Origin: JAFTYO01 sp045611785
Lineage (GTDB): Bacteria > Pseudomonadota > Alphaproteobacteria > RF32 > CAG-239
DNA: 64,000 nucleotides
Direction: 5' to 3'
Assembly: GCA_045611785.1 (NCBI GenBank)
Contig: JAZKXV010000004.1
Location: 14,522-78,521, forward strand
The notes under the pieces are model-generated. The model made no database searches. It saw nothing but the letters and a program-made list of their open reading frames with translations, and was not told the DNA's origin. Shown piece after piece: positions 44,442-52,984 of this stretch (position 1 is its first letter; each line of letters begins with the position of its first letter). The translations under genes and the position numbers were made by a program.

Positions 44442-47189
44442 ATGAAAAAAAAAGTGTGCCTTATTGATGGTTCCGGATATATATTTAGAGCTTTTTACGC
44501 TTTACCGATGTTAACCTCACCACAGGGTGTTCCGGTAAATGCCGTGTTAGGCTTTATGAACATGTTTATGCGCTTAACCGCAAAAATAGAATGTGACTAT
44601 TGCTTGGTTTTGTTTGACGCTAAAAGACAGAACTATCGCAATGAAATATATGCAGACTATAAAGGTACACGAAAAGAAACTCCAACGGAACTTATTCCTC
44701 AATTTCCTATTATTCATAAAGCTGTTGAAATTTTAAATTTAAATCATCTAGAAATGGAAGGCTTTGAAGCAGATGATTTGATTGCAACTTATGCGAAAAA
44801 AGCAACAGATAACGGATATGAAGTTGTGGTTGTCTCAGCCGATAAAGATTTAATGCAACTTATAAGACCGGGGGTTGAGTTTTATGACAGTATGAAAGAT
44901 AAGTTTTTCACTCCGGAAGATGTAAAAGAAAAATTTGGTGTATATCCTGATAAAGTAGTAGATGTGCAAGCTCTTGCCGGCGATTCGATTGATAATGTTC
45001 CAGGTGTTCCGGGCATCGGTTTAAAAACTGCGGCTGAGTTAATAAATCAGTTCGGCTCATTGGAAGATGTCTTAAACAGAGCAACTGAAATTAAGCAAAA
45101 TAAACGTCGTGAAACGTTACTTTCAAATATTGAAAACGCTCGAATTTCTAAACAATTGGTCGAACTAAAGCAAGATGTTAATGTTGAAAAAGACATAGAA
45201 AGCTATGCATGCAAAGCCCCAAAACTGGAAGATGTGATGGAGTTTGTCGATGAATATGGCTTGAAAAGTCTTAAAAGCAGAGTCGAAAAGTGGGTGTCTG
45301 AGCAGAGAAGCCGTTGTGGAGAAGCTGTAGAAGAGATTAAAGAAGTTGTTAAAAGATACGAGCTTGTACAAGATGAGCAAACATTAAAAACATGGTATGA
45401 AAATATTATTAAAGCACAAAAAGTAGCTATTGACACCGAAACAACAGGATTAAGTTATTTAAATGATAAAATTGTAGGGTTTTCAATGGCAACTGATGAG
45501 GGGCAGGCTTGTTATGTGCCAATTTCACATAAATCTACGACTTCTTCAGCAGATTTATTTGGAAATACTGATATTCAAGTTATTAAACAGCTGCCAATAG
45601 ATATCATCAAAAAATATTTAAAACCAATTTTAGAGAGTAAATCAGTATTAAAAATTGGTCATAACATAAAGTTTGATATGCATTTTTTATCACAGATAGT
45701 AGGCGAAGAAACATCAATTTTTCCGATAGAAGACACTGCTATTTTATCATATAATTTAGATAGTTCAGAGCATGGTCATGGTTTAGATGAGTTAGCAGAT
45801 ATTTTCTTAAATTATCAAACAATAAAATATGAAGATGTTTGTGGAAGTGGTAAAAATAAAATAAGTTTTGATTATGTTAGTTTAGATAAAGCATTAGAAT
45901 ATGCTGCAGAAGATGCTGATATAACTTTAAGATTGTATAATTTATTAAAACCAAGACTAATTTTGGAAAAAAAGGTTGCAGTTTATGAAAATTTTGACAG
46001 ACCGTTAATCTCGATTCTAAAAGATATGGAAGAAAATGGTATCATGCTTGATACAAAAGCTTTAATATCGCTTAATTCAGATTTTGAACGCCAAATTAAA
46101 GTGCTTGAACAAGAAATATATCAGATTGCCGGTGAAGAATTTAATTTGAGCTCACCTAAACAAATTGGTGAGATATTATATGTTAAAATGGGCATAAAAG
46201 GTAAGAAAAATGCATCAGGAAGTTTTCAAACCGGAGCAGATATATTAGAAGACTTGGCAGAAGAACATTTAATTGCAGAAAAAATTTTGCAATGGAGAGG
46301 TTTGGCAAAGCTTAAGTCAACATATACAAGCGCATTGCTTTCTTTAATGGATAAAAACCATAGAGTTCATACAACATTTAATCAAACGGTTGTAAACACC
46401 GGACGTTTGGCATCTTCAAACCCTAATTTGCAAAACATTCCAATAAGAACTGAAGATGGTAAAAAAATAAGGCAGTGTTTTATAGCAAAAGAAGGTCATA
46501 AAATTATTGCTGCAGACTATTCTCAGGTAGAATTAAGGCTTTTGGCTGCGGTGGCAGATGTAAAAGCATTAAAACAAGCATTTTTGCAAGGGGTGGATAT
46601 TCATACATCAACAGCCTCTCAGGTGTTTGGTGTTGATATTAAAGATGTCGATTCTTCTATGAGAAGACATGCAAAAGCAATAAATTTTGGCATTGTATAT
46701 GGCATATCTCAATATGGGTTAGCAAAACAAATAGGAACAACTCCTGCACAAGCAGCAAAATATATAGAATCCTATTTTGCAAACATGCCCGAAATTAAAG
46801 AATATATGGCTCAAACTGTGGCTTTTGCTCATGCAAACGGCTATGTTTTAACCCCATTTGGCAGAAAATGTTCGGTTTTAGGCATAAATGATAAAAACAA
46901 AAGGATAGTTTCATTTGCTGAGCGAGCAGCTATAAATGCTCCAATTCAAGGTGGGGCTGCAGATATAATTAAATTAGCAATGAAACAAATTGCACATACG
47001 TTAAAAGAAAAGGGTTTAAAAACAAAAATGTTATTACAAGTGCATGACGAACTTGTATTTGAAGCTCCGATTGAAGAAGTTGAAAATGTTAAATGTTTAA
47101 TAAAAGAAATAATGGAAAAATCGGCAGATTTTGCCATTCCTTTTGAAGCAGCAGTTGAGGTTGGAGATAATTGGGCTGAAGCTCATTAA
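44442..47189 (+). CDS. polA: DNA polymerase I
   Basis: PolA processes Okazaki fragments and repair gaps. The 915-aa product has the 5' nuclease domain (DGSGYIFRAFYAL, EGFEADDLIATYA), an intact 3' proofreading site (IDTETTGLSY, near residue 330) and polymerase motifs A (ADYSQVELRLLA), B (RRHAKAINFGIVYG) and C (QVHDELVFE). AGGAAGG precedes the ATG. All three activities should be present. Confidence 0.98.
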   Translation: MKKKVCLIDGSGYIFRAFYALPMLTSPQGVPVNAVLGFMNMFMRLTAKIECDYCLVLFDAKRQNYRNEIYADYKGTRKETPTELIPQFPIIHKAVEILNLNHLEMEGFEADDLIATYAKKATDNGYEVVVVSADKDLMQLIRPGVEFYDSMKDKFFTPEDVKEKFGVYPDKVVDVQALAGDSIDNVPGVPGIGLKTAAELINQFGSLEDVLNRATEIKQNKRRETLLSNIENARISKQLVELKQDVNVEKDIESYACKAPKLEDVMEFVDEYGLKSLKSRVEKWVSEQRSRCGEAVEEIKEVVKRYELVQDEQTLKTWYENIIKAQKVAIDTETTGLSYLNDKIVGFSMATDEGQACYVPISHKSTTSSADLFGNTDIQVIKQLPIDIIKKYLKPILESKSVLKIGHNIKFDMHFLSQIVGEETSIFPIEDTAILSYNLDSSEHGHGLDELADIFLNYQTIKYEDVCGSGKNKISFDYVSLDKALEYAAEDADITLRLYNLLKPRLILEKKVAVYENFDRPLISILKDMEENGIMLDTKALISLNSDFERQIKVLEQEIYQIAGEEFNLSSPKQIGEILYVKMGIKGKKNASGSFQTGADILEDLAEEHLIAEKILQWRGLAKLKSTYTSALLSLMDKNHRVHTTFNQTVVNTGRLASSNPNLQNIPIRTEDGKKIRQCFIAKEGHKIIAADYSQVELRLLAAVADVKALKQAFLQGVDIHTSTASQVFGVDIKDVDSSMRRHAKAINFGIVYGISQYGLAKQIGTTPAQAAKYIESYFANMPEIKEYMAQTVAFAHANGYVLTPFGRKCSVLGINDKNKRIVSFAERAAINAPIQGGAADIIKLAMKQIAHTLKEKGLKTKMLLQVHDELVFEAPIEEVENVKCLIKEIMEKSADFAIPFEAAVEVGDNWAEAH

Positions 47190-47218
47190 AAAAATATCAA
47201 AAATAATGTAAAAAAGAC

Positions 47219-47247
47219 TTGACGAGTGGAAAATGATAGTGTAAATA
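47219..47247 (+). promoter_or_regulatory. Promoter of tRNA-Ser
   Basis: TTGACG (47219-47224) and TAAATA (47242-47247) are separated by 17 bases and lie 54 bases upstream of the tRNA. Confidence 0.65.
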
Positions 47248-47301
47248 GGTGCAGGTAAAGTGATTTATGAAGTTAAAAAGTTGCTTTTACATTGTATATA
47301 T

Positions 47302-47391
47302 GGAGAGATGGCAGAGCGGTTTAATGCAGCGGTCTTGAAAACCGTCGTAGGTGCGAGCCTACCGTGAGTTCGAATCTCACTCTCTCCGCCA
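47302..47391 (+). tRNA. tRNA-Ser (anticodon TGA)
   Basis: The 90-base sequence folds as a class II tRNA with a long variable arm. The acceptor stem GGAGAGA pairs with TCTCTCC, the anticodon loop CTTGAAA gives TGA, GTTCGAATC is the T loop, and CCA is encoded. It decodes UCA and related serine codons. It has its own promoter and terminator. Confidence 0.96.
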
Positions 47392-47400
47392 CTTATTTTG

Positions 47401-47423
47401 AAGGGCTTTAAGCCCTTTTTTTT
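47401..47423 (+). terminator. Intrinsic terminator of tRNA-Ser
   Basis: AAGGGCT (47401-47407) pairs with AGCCCTT (47411-47417) and is followed by a T-run to 47423. Confidence 0.85.
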
Positions 47424-47447
47424 GTATCTTGTTTAAGGATAGAATTT

Positions 47448-47888
47448 ATGAAAGTCTATATTTTAGCAATTGGTAAATGTAAAAAAAACAGTCCTGAGAG
47501 TTTGATTATTGCAGAATATGTAAAACGTTCGGGATGGGATATAATCATCAAAGAAAAAGACAATTCTACCCAAGAAGATGAGGCAAAATTTTTACAACAG
47601 TCGATTCCTTCGGGCGCAAAAGTGATAGTTCTTGATGAACGTGGTGAAAACCTTAAAAGTCAAGAACTTGCAAAAAAAATTGAAAATTGGCAATTAAACG
47701 GATGCTCTGAAATATGTTTTTTAATTGGTGGAGCTGATGGCCATTTAGAACAAACACGAAATAAGGCAAATTTGCTTCTTTCATTCGGAAAATTAACATT
47801 GCCACACATATTAATGAGAGCTGTTTTGACAGAGCAGATATATCGAATTCAAACCATTATTAATGGACATCCTTATCATAGAGAATAA
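47448..47888 (+). CDS. rlmH: 23S rRNA (pseudouridine-N3)-methyltransferase RlmH
   Basis: RlmH methylates pseudouridine 1915 in helix 69 of 23S rRNA. The 146-aa product is a small SPOUT protein with ICFLIGGADGHLEQ, the conserved LTLPHILMRAVLTEQIYR and C-terminal HPYHRE. Length is normal. AAGGA precedes the ATG. It is the last clearly host gene before the foreign gene at 48050. Confidence 0.96.
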   Translation: MKVYILAIGKCKKNSPESLIIAEYVKRSGWDIIIKEKDNSTQEDEAKFLQQSIPSGAKVIVLDERGENLKSQELAKKIENWQLNGCSEICFLIGGADGHLEQTRNKANLLLSFGKLTLPHILMRAVLTEQIYRIQTIINGHPYHRE

Positions 47889-47903
47889 TATAAATAAAAT
47901 TTC

Positions 47904-48049
47904 TAGACAAATTATTTTTTGTATGTTATATTGAAACTACAAATAAGTAATTCTGTATAAAATTTTGTTTACTATTATCTCAGCTTTAGATTCTTTAAAG
48001 TTTTGAGATTTCATATATAAGATATATTAACACATTAATTATATTCATT
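47904..48049 (+). promoter_or_regulatory. Promoter and long leader of the 501-aa foreign gene
   Basis: TAGACA (47904-47909) and TATATT (47927-47932) are exactly 17 bases apart. The predicted transcript has a leader of about 110 bases, with a hairpin TCTCA/TGAGA (47978-48008) enclosing CTTTA/TAAAG, and no Shine-Dalgarno before the ATG at 48050. The leader is AT-rich like the host, while the gene it precedes is not. Confidence 0.45.
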
Positions 48050-49555
48050 ATGAGATTTATTGAAAATTTGAAAGAGCGCGCAGCTTATCCAGGCGCTAGA
48101 ACCATGGCAAAAGTTTTCCCTCAGTTTGTAATTAAGCACAACATTCTGAAGGAGTTCTACAACGCAGATGAGTTTCTTCCAAATCTCAAGCAGCAGATCA
48201 AGGCAATCGACAATATGTCGACCGATGAGATTTCTGCAAGAGTCTGGGACTCGGAGGCTTACGAGTACATCTTTGGTGTCAAGGAGAAGTTCTGGTCTCC
48301 TCTCACTGACAGAGAGTTTTACAACCTCATCGGTCAAAAGAGCACTATCATAAAGGCTGTGAAAGCCGGTGTGAAGTTCAGCCTTTCTCAGATGCAGGTA
48401 ATTGTGCAACGCCATGGCATTAAAAGCCTGGTTAAGCATGAAGAACTGATGCCACTGGTGCGTACGGTTGTAAGTGATTATCTCTCTCGTGAGCATGATG
48501 CAGAGAAGATTATCAACCAGATCGCTAACCTCGATGAGCTCAAGGAGCTGTATTCGCAGTATGTGCAAACTAGAACCTGTAGCATGACAATGCCTGTATC
48601 AGTAATCGCAGTGAGACTCGAGTACATATTCTCGACAGAGTTCTTGAAGACGAGCGCAACCGGTACACTTAAGCATGTGGTATACAACCCAAGTGCTTAT
48701 AGCGAGGAGGCTCTGTGGCTTTCATTGTCGTTGTGGAACATCAACGACCACAAAGTGTTCTCAGCTGTCAATAGAAAGTTGAAGAACATCTTGAGCTACT
48801 GCTGTCGAGATTGGTCTCAGGAAGTACTTTTAGCTCTCTATGGCTCTAATCTGATGCATGACTTTTCTGCAAAGTATGCTATCTATCAGCAGCTGGAGCA
48901 GAAGAACTTCGGTTCTCTCTTGGGTGGAGCTAGGAATCTGTCGGAAACTTTCAGTGCGTACACGGAGTTTAGAAAACTTCCAAAGTGTGAGCAGGATAGT
49001 TATGCGGCAGACATGGCTAACAAGATCATCTCAAAGATGAGTACAAAGGAGCATGGCTTCCTCTACGTGGAAGAGTGGAGCTATGAGTGGTTCGTTCAGT
49101 TCCTGAACAAGGGAATCTTCTCTAAGGAGCAAAGAACAATTGTCCTTAAGGCAATTGCAGTCGGCAAGCTGATGACTGAAGAGATGTTTGAGCAACTCTC
49201 AGATGTCGAGAAATCAGATGTGATGCGTGAACTAGAGCTTTTGTCTCAGTTCGAGCTTGTGCATCATGATAGCAAGTCTGTGATTGAGAACAAGATCGTC
49301 CTCTTCCCAGAGGTTGAGGAGTTCCTTTTCTCGCAGTCATACGCTGTGTATCAGAAGTTCTTTGAGGAGTATGTAGTTATGACACGTCTCTCAATGAGAG
49401 CGTTCAAGACTATGTTCTCTAACAGCACAATGAGCGTTGAGTTCCTTCGCTCATATGTTGCAAGGTACGGCTTGGATGAGATGGATTATCGCATGGTTCT
49501 CCAGTCTAGGTTCAAGTATCTTGGCCCTGAGTTCAAGAAGTACGTAAAGGCATAA
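48050..49555 (+). CDS. Unrecognised 501-aa helical protein of foreign composition
   Basis: I recognise no family. The product is hydrophilic, appears almost wholly helical, and has no signal peptide, membrane segment or catalytic motif. It could be a helical-repeat scaffold. After about the first 20 codons, codon use shifts from host-like AAA/GAA to AAG, GAG, AAC and CTC, and G+C is visibly higher than in every neighbour except the gene at 63401. There is no Shine-Dalgarno, a trait of Bacteroidetes and their phages. It sits between rlmH and tRNA-Met with its own terminator. No integrase, repeats or related genes flank it. Transfer is likely; role unknown. Confidence 0.7.
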   Translation: MRFIENLKERAAYPGARTMAKVFPQFVIKHNILKEFYNADEFLPNLKQQIKAIDNMSTDEISARVWDSEAYEYIFGVKEKFWSPLTDREFYNLIGQKSTIIKAVKAGVKFSLSQMQVIVQRHGIKSLVKHEELMPLVRTVVSDYLSREHDAEKIINQIANLDELKELYSQYVQTRTCSMTMPVSVIAVRLEYIFSTEFLKTSATGTLKHVVYNPSAYSEEALWLSLSLWNINDHKVFSAVNRKLKNILSYCCRDWSQEVLLALYGSNLMHDFSAKYAIYQQLEQKNFGSLLGGARNLSETFSAYTEFRKLPKCEQDSYAADMANKIISKMSTKEHGFLYVEEWSYEWFVQFLNKGIFSKEQRTIVLKAIAVGKLMTEEMFEQLSDVEKSDVMRELELLSQFELVHHDSKSVIENKIVLFPEVEEFLFSQSYAVYQKFFEEYVVMTRLSMRAFKTMFSNSTMSVEFLRSYVARYGLDEMDYRMVLQSRFKYLGPEFKKYVKA

Positions 49556-49574
49556 AGCGGCGTAATCTAAAGTT

Positions 49575-49607
49575 AAAGAGGTGGTTCATACCACCTCTTT
49601 ATTTTTT
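49575..49607 (+). terminator. Intrinsic terminator of the 501-aa gene
   Basis: AAAGAGGTGG (49575-49584) pairs with CCACCTCTTT (49591-49600); a T-run follows at 49602-49607. Confidence 0.85.
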
Positions 49608-49609
49608 GC

Positions 49610-49636
49610 AAAAAAAAAACACTGCAAAGCAGTGTT
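49610..49636 (-). terminator. Intrinsic terminator of tRNA-Met
   Basis: AACACTGC (49618-49625) pairs with GCAGTGTT (49629-49636), and the A-run at 49610-49619 is a U-run on the minus strand, five bases past the tRNA 3' end. Confidence 0.85.
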
Positions 49637-49640
49637 GATA

Positions 49641-49717
49641 TGGTAGCGAGGGAGGGATTTGAACCCCCGACACAAGGATTATGATTCCTCTGCTCTAACC
49701 AACTGAGCTACCCCGCC
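49641..49717 (-). tRNA. tRNA-Met (elongator type, anticodon CAT)
   Basis: On the minus strand the 77-base sequence folds as a standard tRNA. GGCGGGG pairs with CCTCGCT, the anticodon stem is GAGGA/TCCTT around ATCATAA (anticodon CAT), the T loop is TTCAAAT, and CCA is encoded. The acceptor start pairs with G-U, unlike initiator tRNA, and the body resembles alphaproteobacterial elongator tRNA-Met. A lysidine-modified tRNA-Ile with the same anticodon is less likely. Confidence 0.93.
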
Positions 49718-49828
49718 ATAATTTCGAATATCTTAATAACCTTATTAAAATAACTTGTCAATAAAAAAATTGCTTTTTTTTAAAAATAATGATAACATAA
49801 AATAAACATTATGTTATAAGGTTTAATT

Positions 49829-52800
49829 ATGGCTGATATTGATGAATTAAGAGGTGCTCCTAAAGGGCACACTGCTAAAAGCGAAATTGTATCTGATAAA
49901 TTGCGCAAAGCTGCAATTGTAACTGCTATGAGCTCTTCTACAATTTTGCCAGCCAATGCTCAAACACCAACACCTGAAAAAAATCATGTAGATGATGGGC
50001 ATAAGGTTGAAGTTGTGGTTCAACCAGAAAATAGAGCTAATCAAGAAAATACGATAGATTTTGCAACTGCTAGATCAATTGCTAGATCAATACTTGAAGA
50101 GCAACAACAAAACGCTGAGAATAAAACTCCAGATTTAAATCCTGAAGATATAACAATTATATATTATGATGATAAAGATCCTTATTATATAATAGTAGGA
50201 CAAGATGGAGAAGTTACTGTAAAAGAAAGCCAACTGGATGCTAATAAAATCAGTAAAGAAGCAGTAAAAGAATTTGAGAAAAGAACCAAAGGTGATGTAT
50301 CAATAAAAAAACATAAAGCAAGCAAACAAGAAGAAGCTGCATTAAGATCTACAGGGCATGGATTCGCTGCATCATTTTCAATAAGAGATAATACTATTTA
50401 TGAATATGATTATAAAAACATTGATGAATCACAAATTTTTAATAAAGATATTGTTATGGAGCATGAAAAAACTCATGCAAAAGATGCACAAAATCCTGAA
50501 GTAGGAATTTGGAATGATAAAACAGTTGATCAAAAAAAGATGATAAGCCATGATTTGGAAATAAGTGCCAATATAACAGAATTAGCTCAAGGTCTTGAAA
50601 AGTACAAAAAAAGTGGAAATTTAGATGATATAAAAGCTCTAAATGCAGGAGATTTATCAGAATTTAAAGAATGGTTAGCTGCTAATCCGGATAAGATTGG
50701 TACTCAGGAGTGTAATTTAAGAGGTGCATTGGCTGTTAAGCAAGGGTTTCTAGAAAATAATAATTTTTCAGATACTCCATATATGAAACAAGCATCACAA
50801 ATTAAGGATATGACAGATTTTGTAACAGATTATGCTGCAACATCATCAACTAATAATGCAAATGTTAGTGAATATATGAAAGCAACAGATGCTATCTATT
50901 CTAACACAGCTTTAGGAGATGTTCGAGCTGTTATGGGACATTATATTGATATTGGAGCAGGAACAACAACAAAAGATATGTCTGTTGAACAACAAAATTT
51001 ATCACAGGCAGAATTGTTTTTATTAAAAGCAAGTACAAATACAGAGGATATACAACAAGCTACCGTAAATATGGCAACAGTTCTTCATGCAGTTAGAGAT
51101 GCTCAAATAAAAGGTGATGATGAAGGGGTTGAACGTACTATATCTGAAGTTTGCGCTAGAGATGTTCAATTACAAGAAATACATCATGATAGTAATTTGA
51201 CACATGTTATTAATCAGGCAAATTTAGATGGACAAGTAACTCCTGAAGAACAGCAACAAATTGATAAAGCAATTAAAGAACATGTTAAAGATGTTGAACA
51301 AAACACAGATGCTAATAGTATAAATCAGAAATCTGTTAATTATAAAGCAGCGATGGCTGCAACTCTGGTGATGGCTGCAACTCCTATGGCTGTTCAAGCT
51401 CAAAATACAGATAGAGATCCTGTTGATGATGGCCATAAAATAGAAGTTTTCGAACAATCTCGCAACATTGAAGAGCATCAATCTGAAAACACACTTAATT
51501 TTTTAGATGTTGTCGCTGAAATGGAAAAAGAAAGTGCGGAAAAAACAGAGGCAGAGACAGCTAAAGCGCATACAGAAAAATCTGAAGAAAATGTAGACAT
51601 AACGGAAAATATTCAAAAAATAGAATATAATGTAGAAGATAAATATTATAACATAGAGTGTAAAGATGGTTCACAAATAATTATATATGAAGAAGCTCTT
51701 AATCAAAGAAAAATTGAAAAAGAAGCAAAACAAGATCATAAAGAACAATACTCATCACCGGTAACTGTAGAAAGAGAAGTTTTAGATAATGATGGTGTTG
51801 TATCTCATATTACAGAAAGGGGTGATGTTTTATCTGGCGCATATAATCCTGACACTAATACAATAACTATGTATGACTATGCAGATGATGTGCCTGACAA
51901 AGCTCCGGAACAAACTAAAGAGTTGTTTGCAAAAATTGGAAAACTCCTTAATGATGAAAATGTAGACGCGTCTACATTAGAACATGAAAAGAGTCATGCT
52001 GAAGATTTTAACAACCCTAATTTTGCTATTGAGGTTAACCAAACAGTAGGGCAGATACACAGAAAAAATTATGATACCGAAATAAAAGCAACTATAAAAG
52101 AAGCCGCAATGGCTCTTGATAAATTTAAACAAACAAAAAACATTGATGATATAAAAACGCTAAATGCTGGAGATTTACAAGAATTTAAAGATTGGTTGAA
52201 AGAAAATCCGGATAAGGCTGATTCAAAAGAATGTAAATTAAAATTAGCAAAAGCTGTTTATGATGGTTGGTTGGAACAAAATAATAAAAAAGAATCATCA
52301 TACTATTTGCAGGCTACATGCTATGCCTTAAATAAAGAGATGGAAATTACTAATGATGGAGATTTTACGGCCCTCACATCAGGTAAAATAAGCCCTGGGG
52401 CAATAGTTGAAAATTCGGGAAATATAAGAGATTATTTAAAAATGCAAAAAGATCTGTATAGTGATACAGCTCTTGGTGATGTTAGTTCTGTATGCGGTGG
52501 CTATGTGGAGATAGGAGCCGGTGCAAAAATGAGAGATATTACAGATATTGAACAACCGAAAACTCAGGCAGAACAATTATTGCAGTCAATTACAAATGGT
52601 TCAAAAAGTACTAAAGCTGCATCTCGTAAGCTTAATAATGTTTTGAAGATAGTAAAAAAAGCAGATAAAGACGGAGTTAGAACAGATAAAGAGCAAGCAA
52701 AAATTGATAATAAAATTCAAAAAGCTTGCAATAGCAGTGAGGCTCAGAAAAAGAAAGATGCCAGAACAATTGCTATGAAAACAGGTCGTGCTAGGCCACA

Positions 52801-52903
52801 TAATAGTTCTGGTGTTAAAGATAATGGATTAACACATGTTCAAGAAAATGATAATTCAAATATTTCTATGGCAATGTTAAATATGAGCATAGCAAGAACA
52901 TAA
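49829..52903 (+). CDS. Internally duplicated protein with two HExxH metallopeptidase motifs
   Basis: The 1024-aa protein is two diverged copies of one unit of about 510 residues. Copy 1 has HEKTH at 212-216 and copy 2 HEKSH at 719-723, the same 507-residue offset. Both continue with a Glu in a shared D-x-E-I-x-A-x-I-x-E pattern (Glu244, Glu751) that could be a third zinc ligand, then DDIK-LNAGDL-EFK-WL and TALGDV. Each copy starts with an Ala-rich segment ending in AxAQ and then VDDGHK (about 28-45 and 505-525). The second looks like a signal peptide buried in the middle. AAGG precedes the ATG. Family is not recognised; peptidase activity is inferred from motif only. Confidence 0.75.
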   Translation: MADIDELRGAPKGHTAKSEIVSDKLRKAAIVTAMSSSTILPANAQTPTPEKNHVDDGHKVEVVVQPENRANQENTIDFATARSIARSILEEQQQNAENKTPDLNPEDITIIYYDDKDPYYIIVGQDGEVTVKESQLDANKISKEAVKEFEKRTKGDVSIKKHKASKQEEAALRSTGHGFAASFSIRDNTIYEYDYKNIDESQIFNKDIVMEHEKTHAKDAQNPEVGIWNDKTVDQKKMISHDLEISANITELAQGLEKYKKSGNLDDIKALNAGDLSEFKEWLAANPDKIGTQECNLRGALAVKQGFLENNNFSDTPYMKQASQIKDMTDFVTDYAATSSTNNANVSEYMKATDAIYSNTALGDVRAVMGHYIDIGAGTTTKDMSVEQQNLSQAELFLLKASTNTEDIQQATVNMATVLHAVRDAQIKGDDEGVERTISEVCARDVQLQEIHHDSNLTHVINQANLDGQVTPEEQQQIDKAIKEHVKDVEQNTDANSINQKSVNYKAAMAATLVMAATPMAVQAQNTDRDPVDDGHKIEVFEQSRNIEEHQSENTLNFLDVVAEMEKESAEKTEAETAKAHTEKSEENVDITENIQKIEYNVEDKYYNIECKDGSQIIIYEEALNQRKIEKEAKQDHKEQYSSPVTVEREVLDNDGVVSHITERGDVLSGAYNPDTNTITMYDYADDVPDKAPEQTKELFAKIGKLLNDENVDASTLEHEKSHAEDFNNPNFAIEVNQTVGQIHRKNYDTEIKATIKEAAMALDKFKQTKNIDDIKTLNAGDLQEFKDWLKENPDKADSKECKLKLAKAVYDGWLEQNNKKESSYYLQATCYALNKEMEITNDGDFTALTSGKISPGAIVENSGNIRDYLKMQKDLYSDTALGDVSSVCGGYVEIGAGAKMRDITDIEQPKTQAEQLLQSITNGSKSTKAASRKLNNVLKIVKKADKDGVRTDKEQAKIDNKIQKACNSSEAQKKKDARTIAMKTGRARPHNSSGVKDNGLTHVQENDNSNISMAMLNMSIART

Positions 52904-52984
52904 TAATATGTATCTAAAATTACGTTGACTTGAAAATAAAATTTTGTAATATCAAACATAAATAATTTTATGTTTAGGTGTGTG

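Noticed and set aside
47401..47423. Attenuator of rlmH
   Set aside because: It lies ten bases after tRNA-Ser and has a full T-run, so it is simply the tRNA terminator; rlmH has its own ribosome site after it.
48035..48568. 177-aa ORF antisense to the 501-aa gene
   Set aside because: The opposite frame has a coherent start, stop and terminator; this frame has no supporting signal.
49641..49717. tRNA-Met as an integration site for the foreign gene next door
   Set aside because: No copy of the tRNA 3' end (TGGTAGCGAGGGAGG on the plus strand) occurs on the far side at 47889-48049, and no integrase gene is present.
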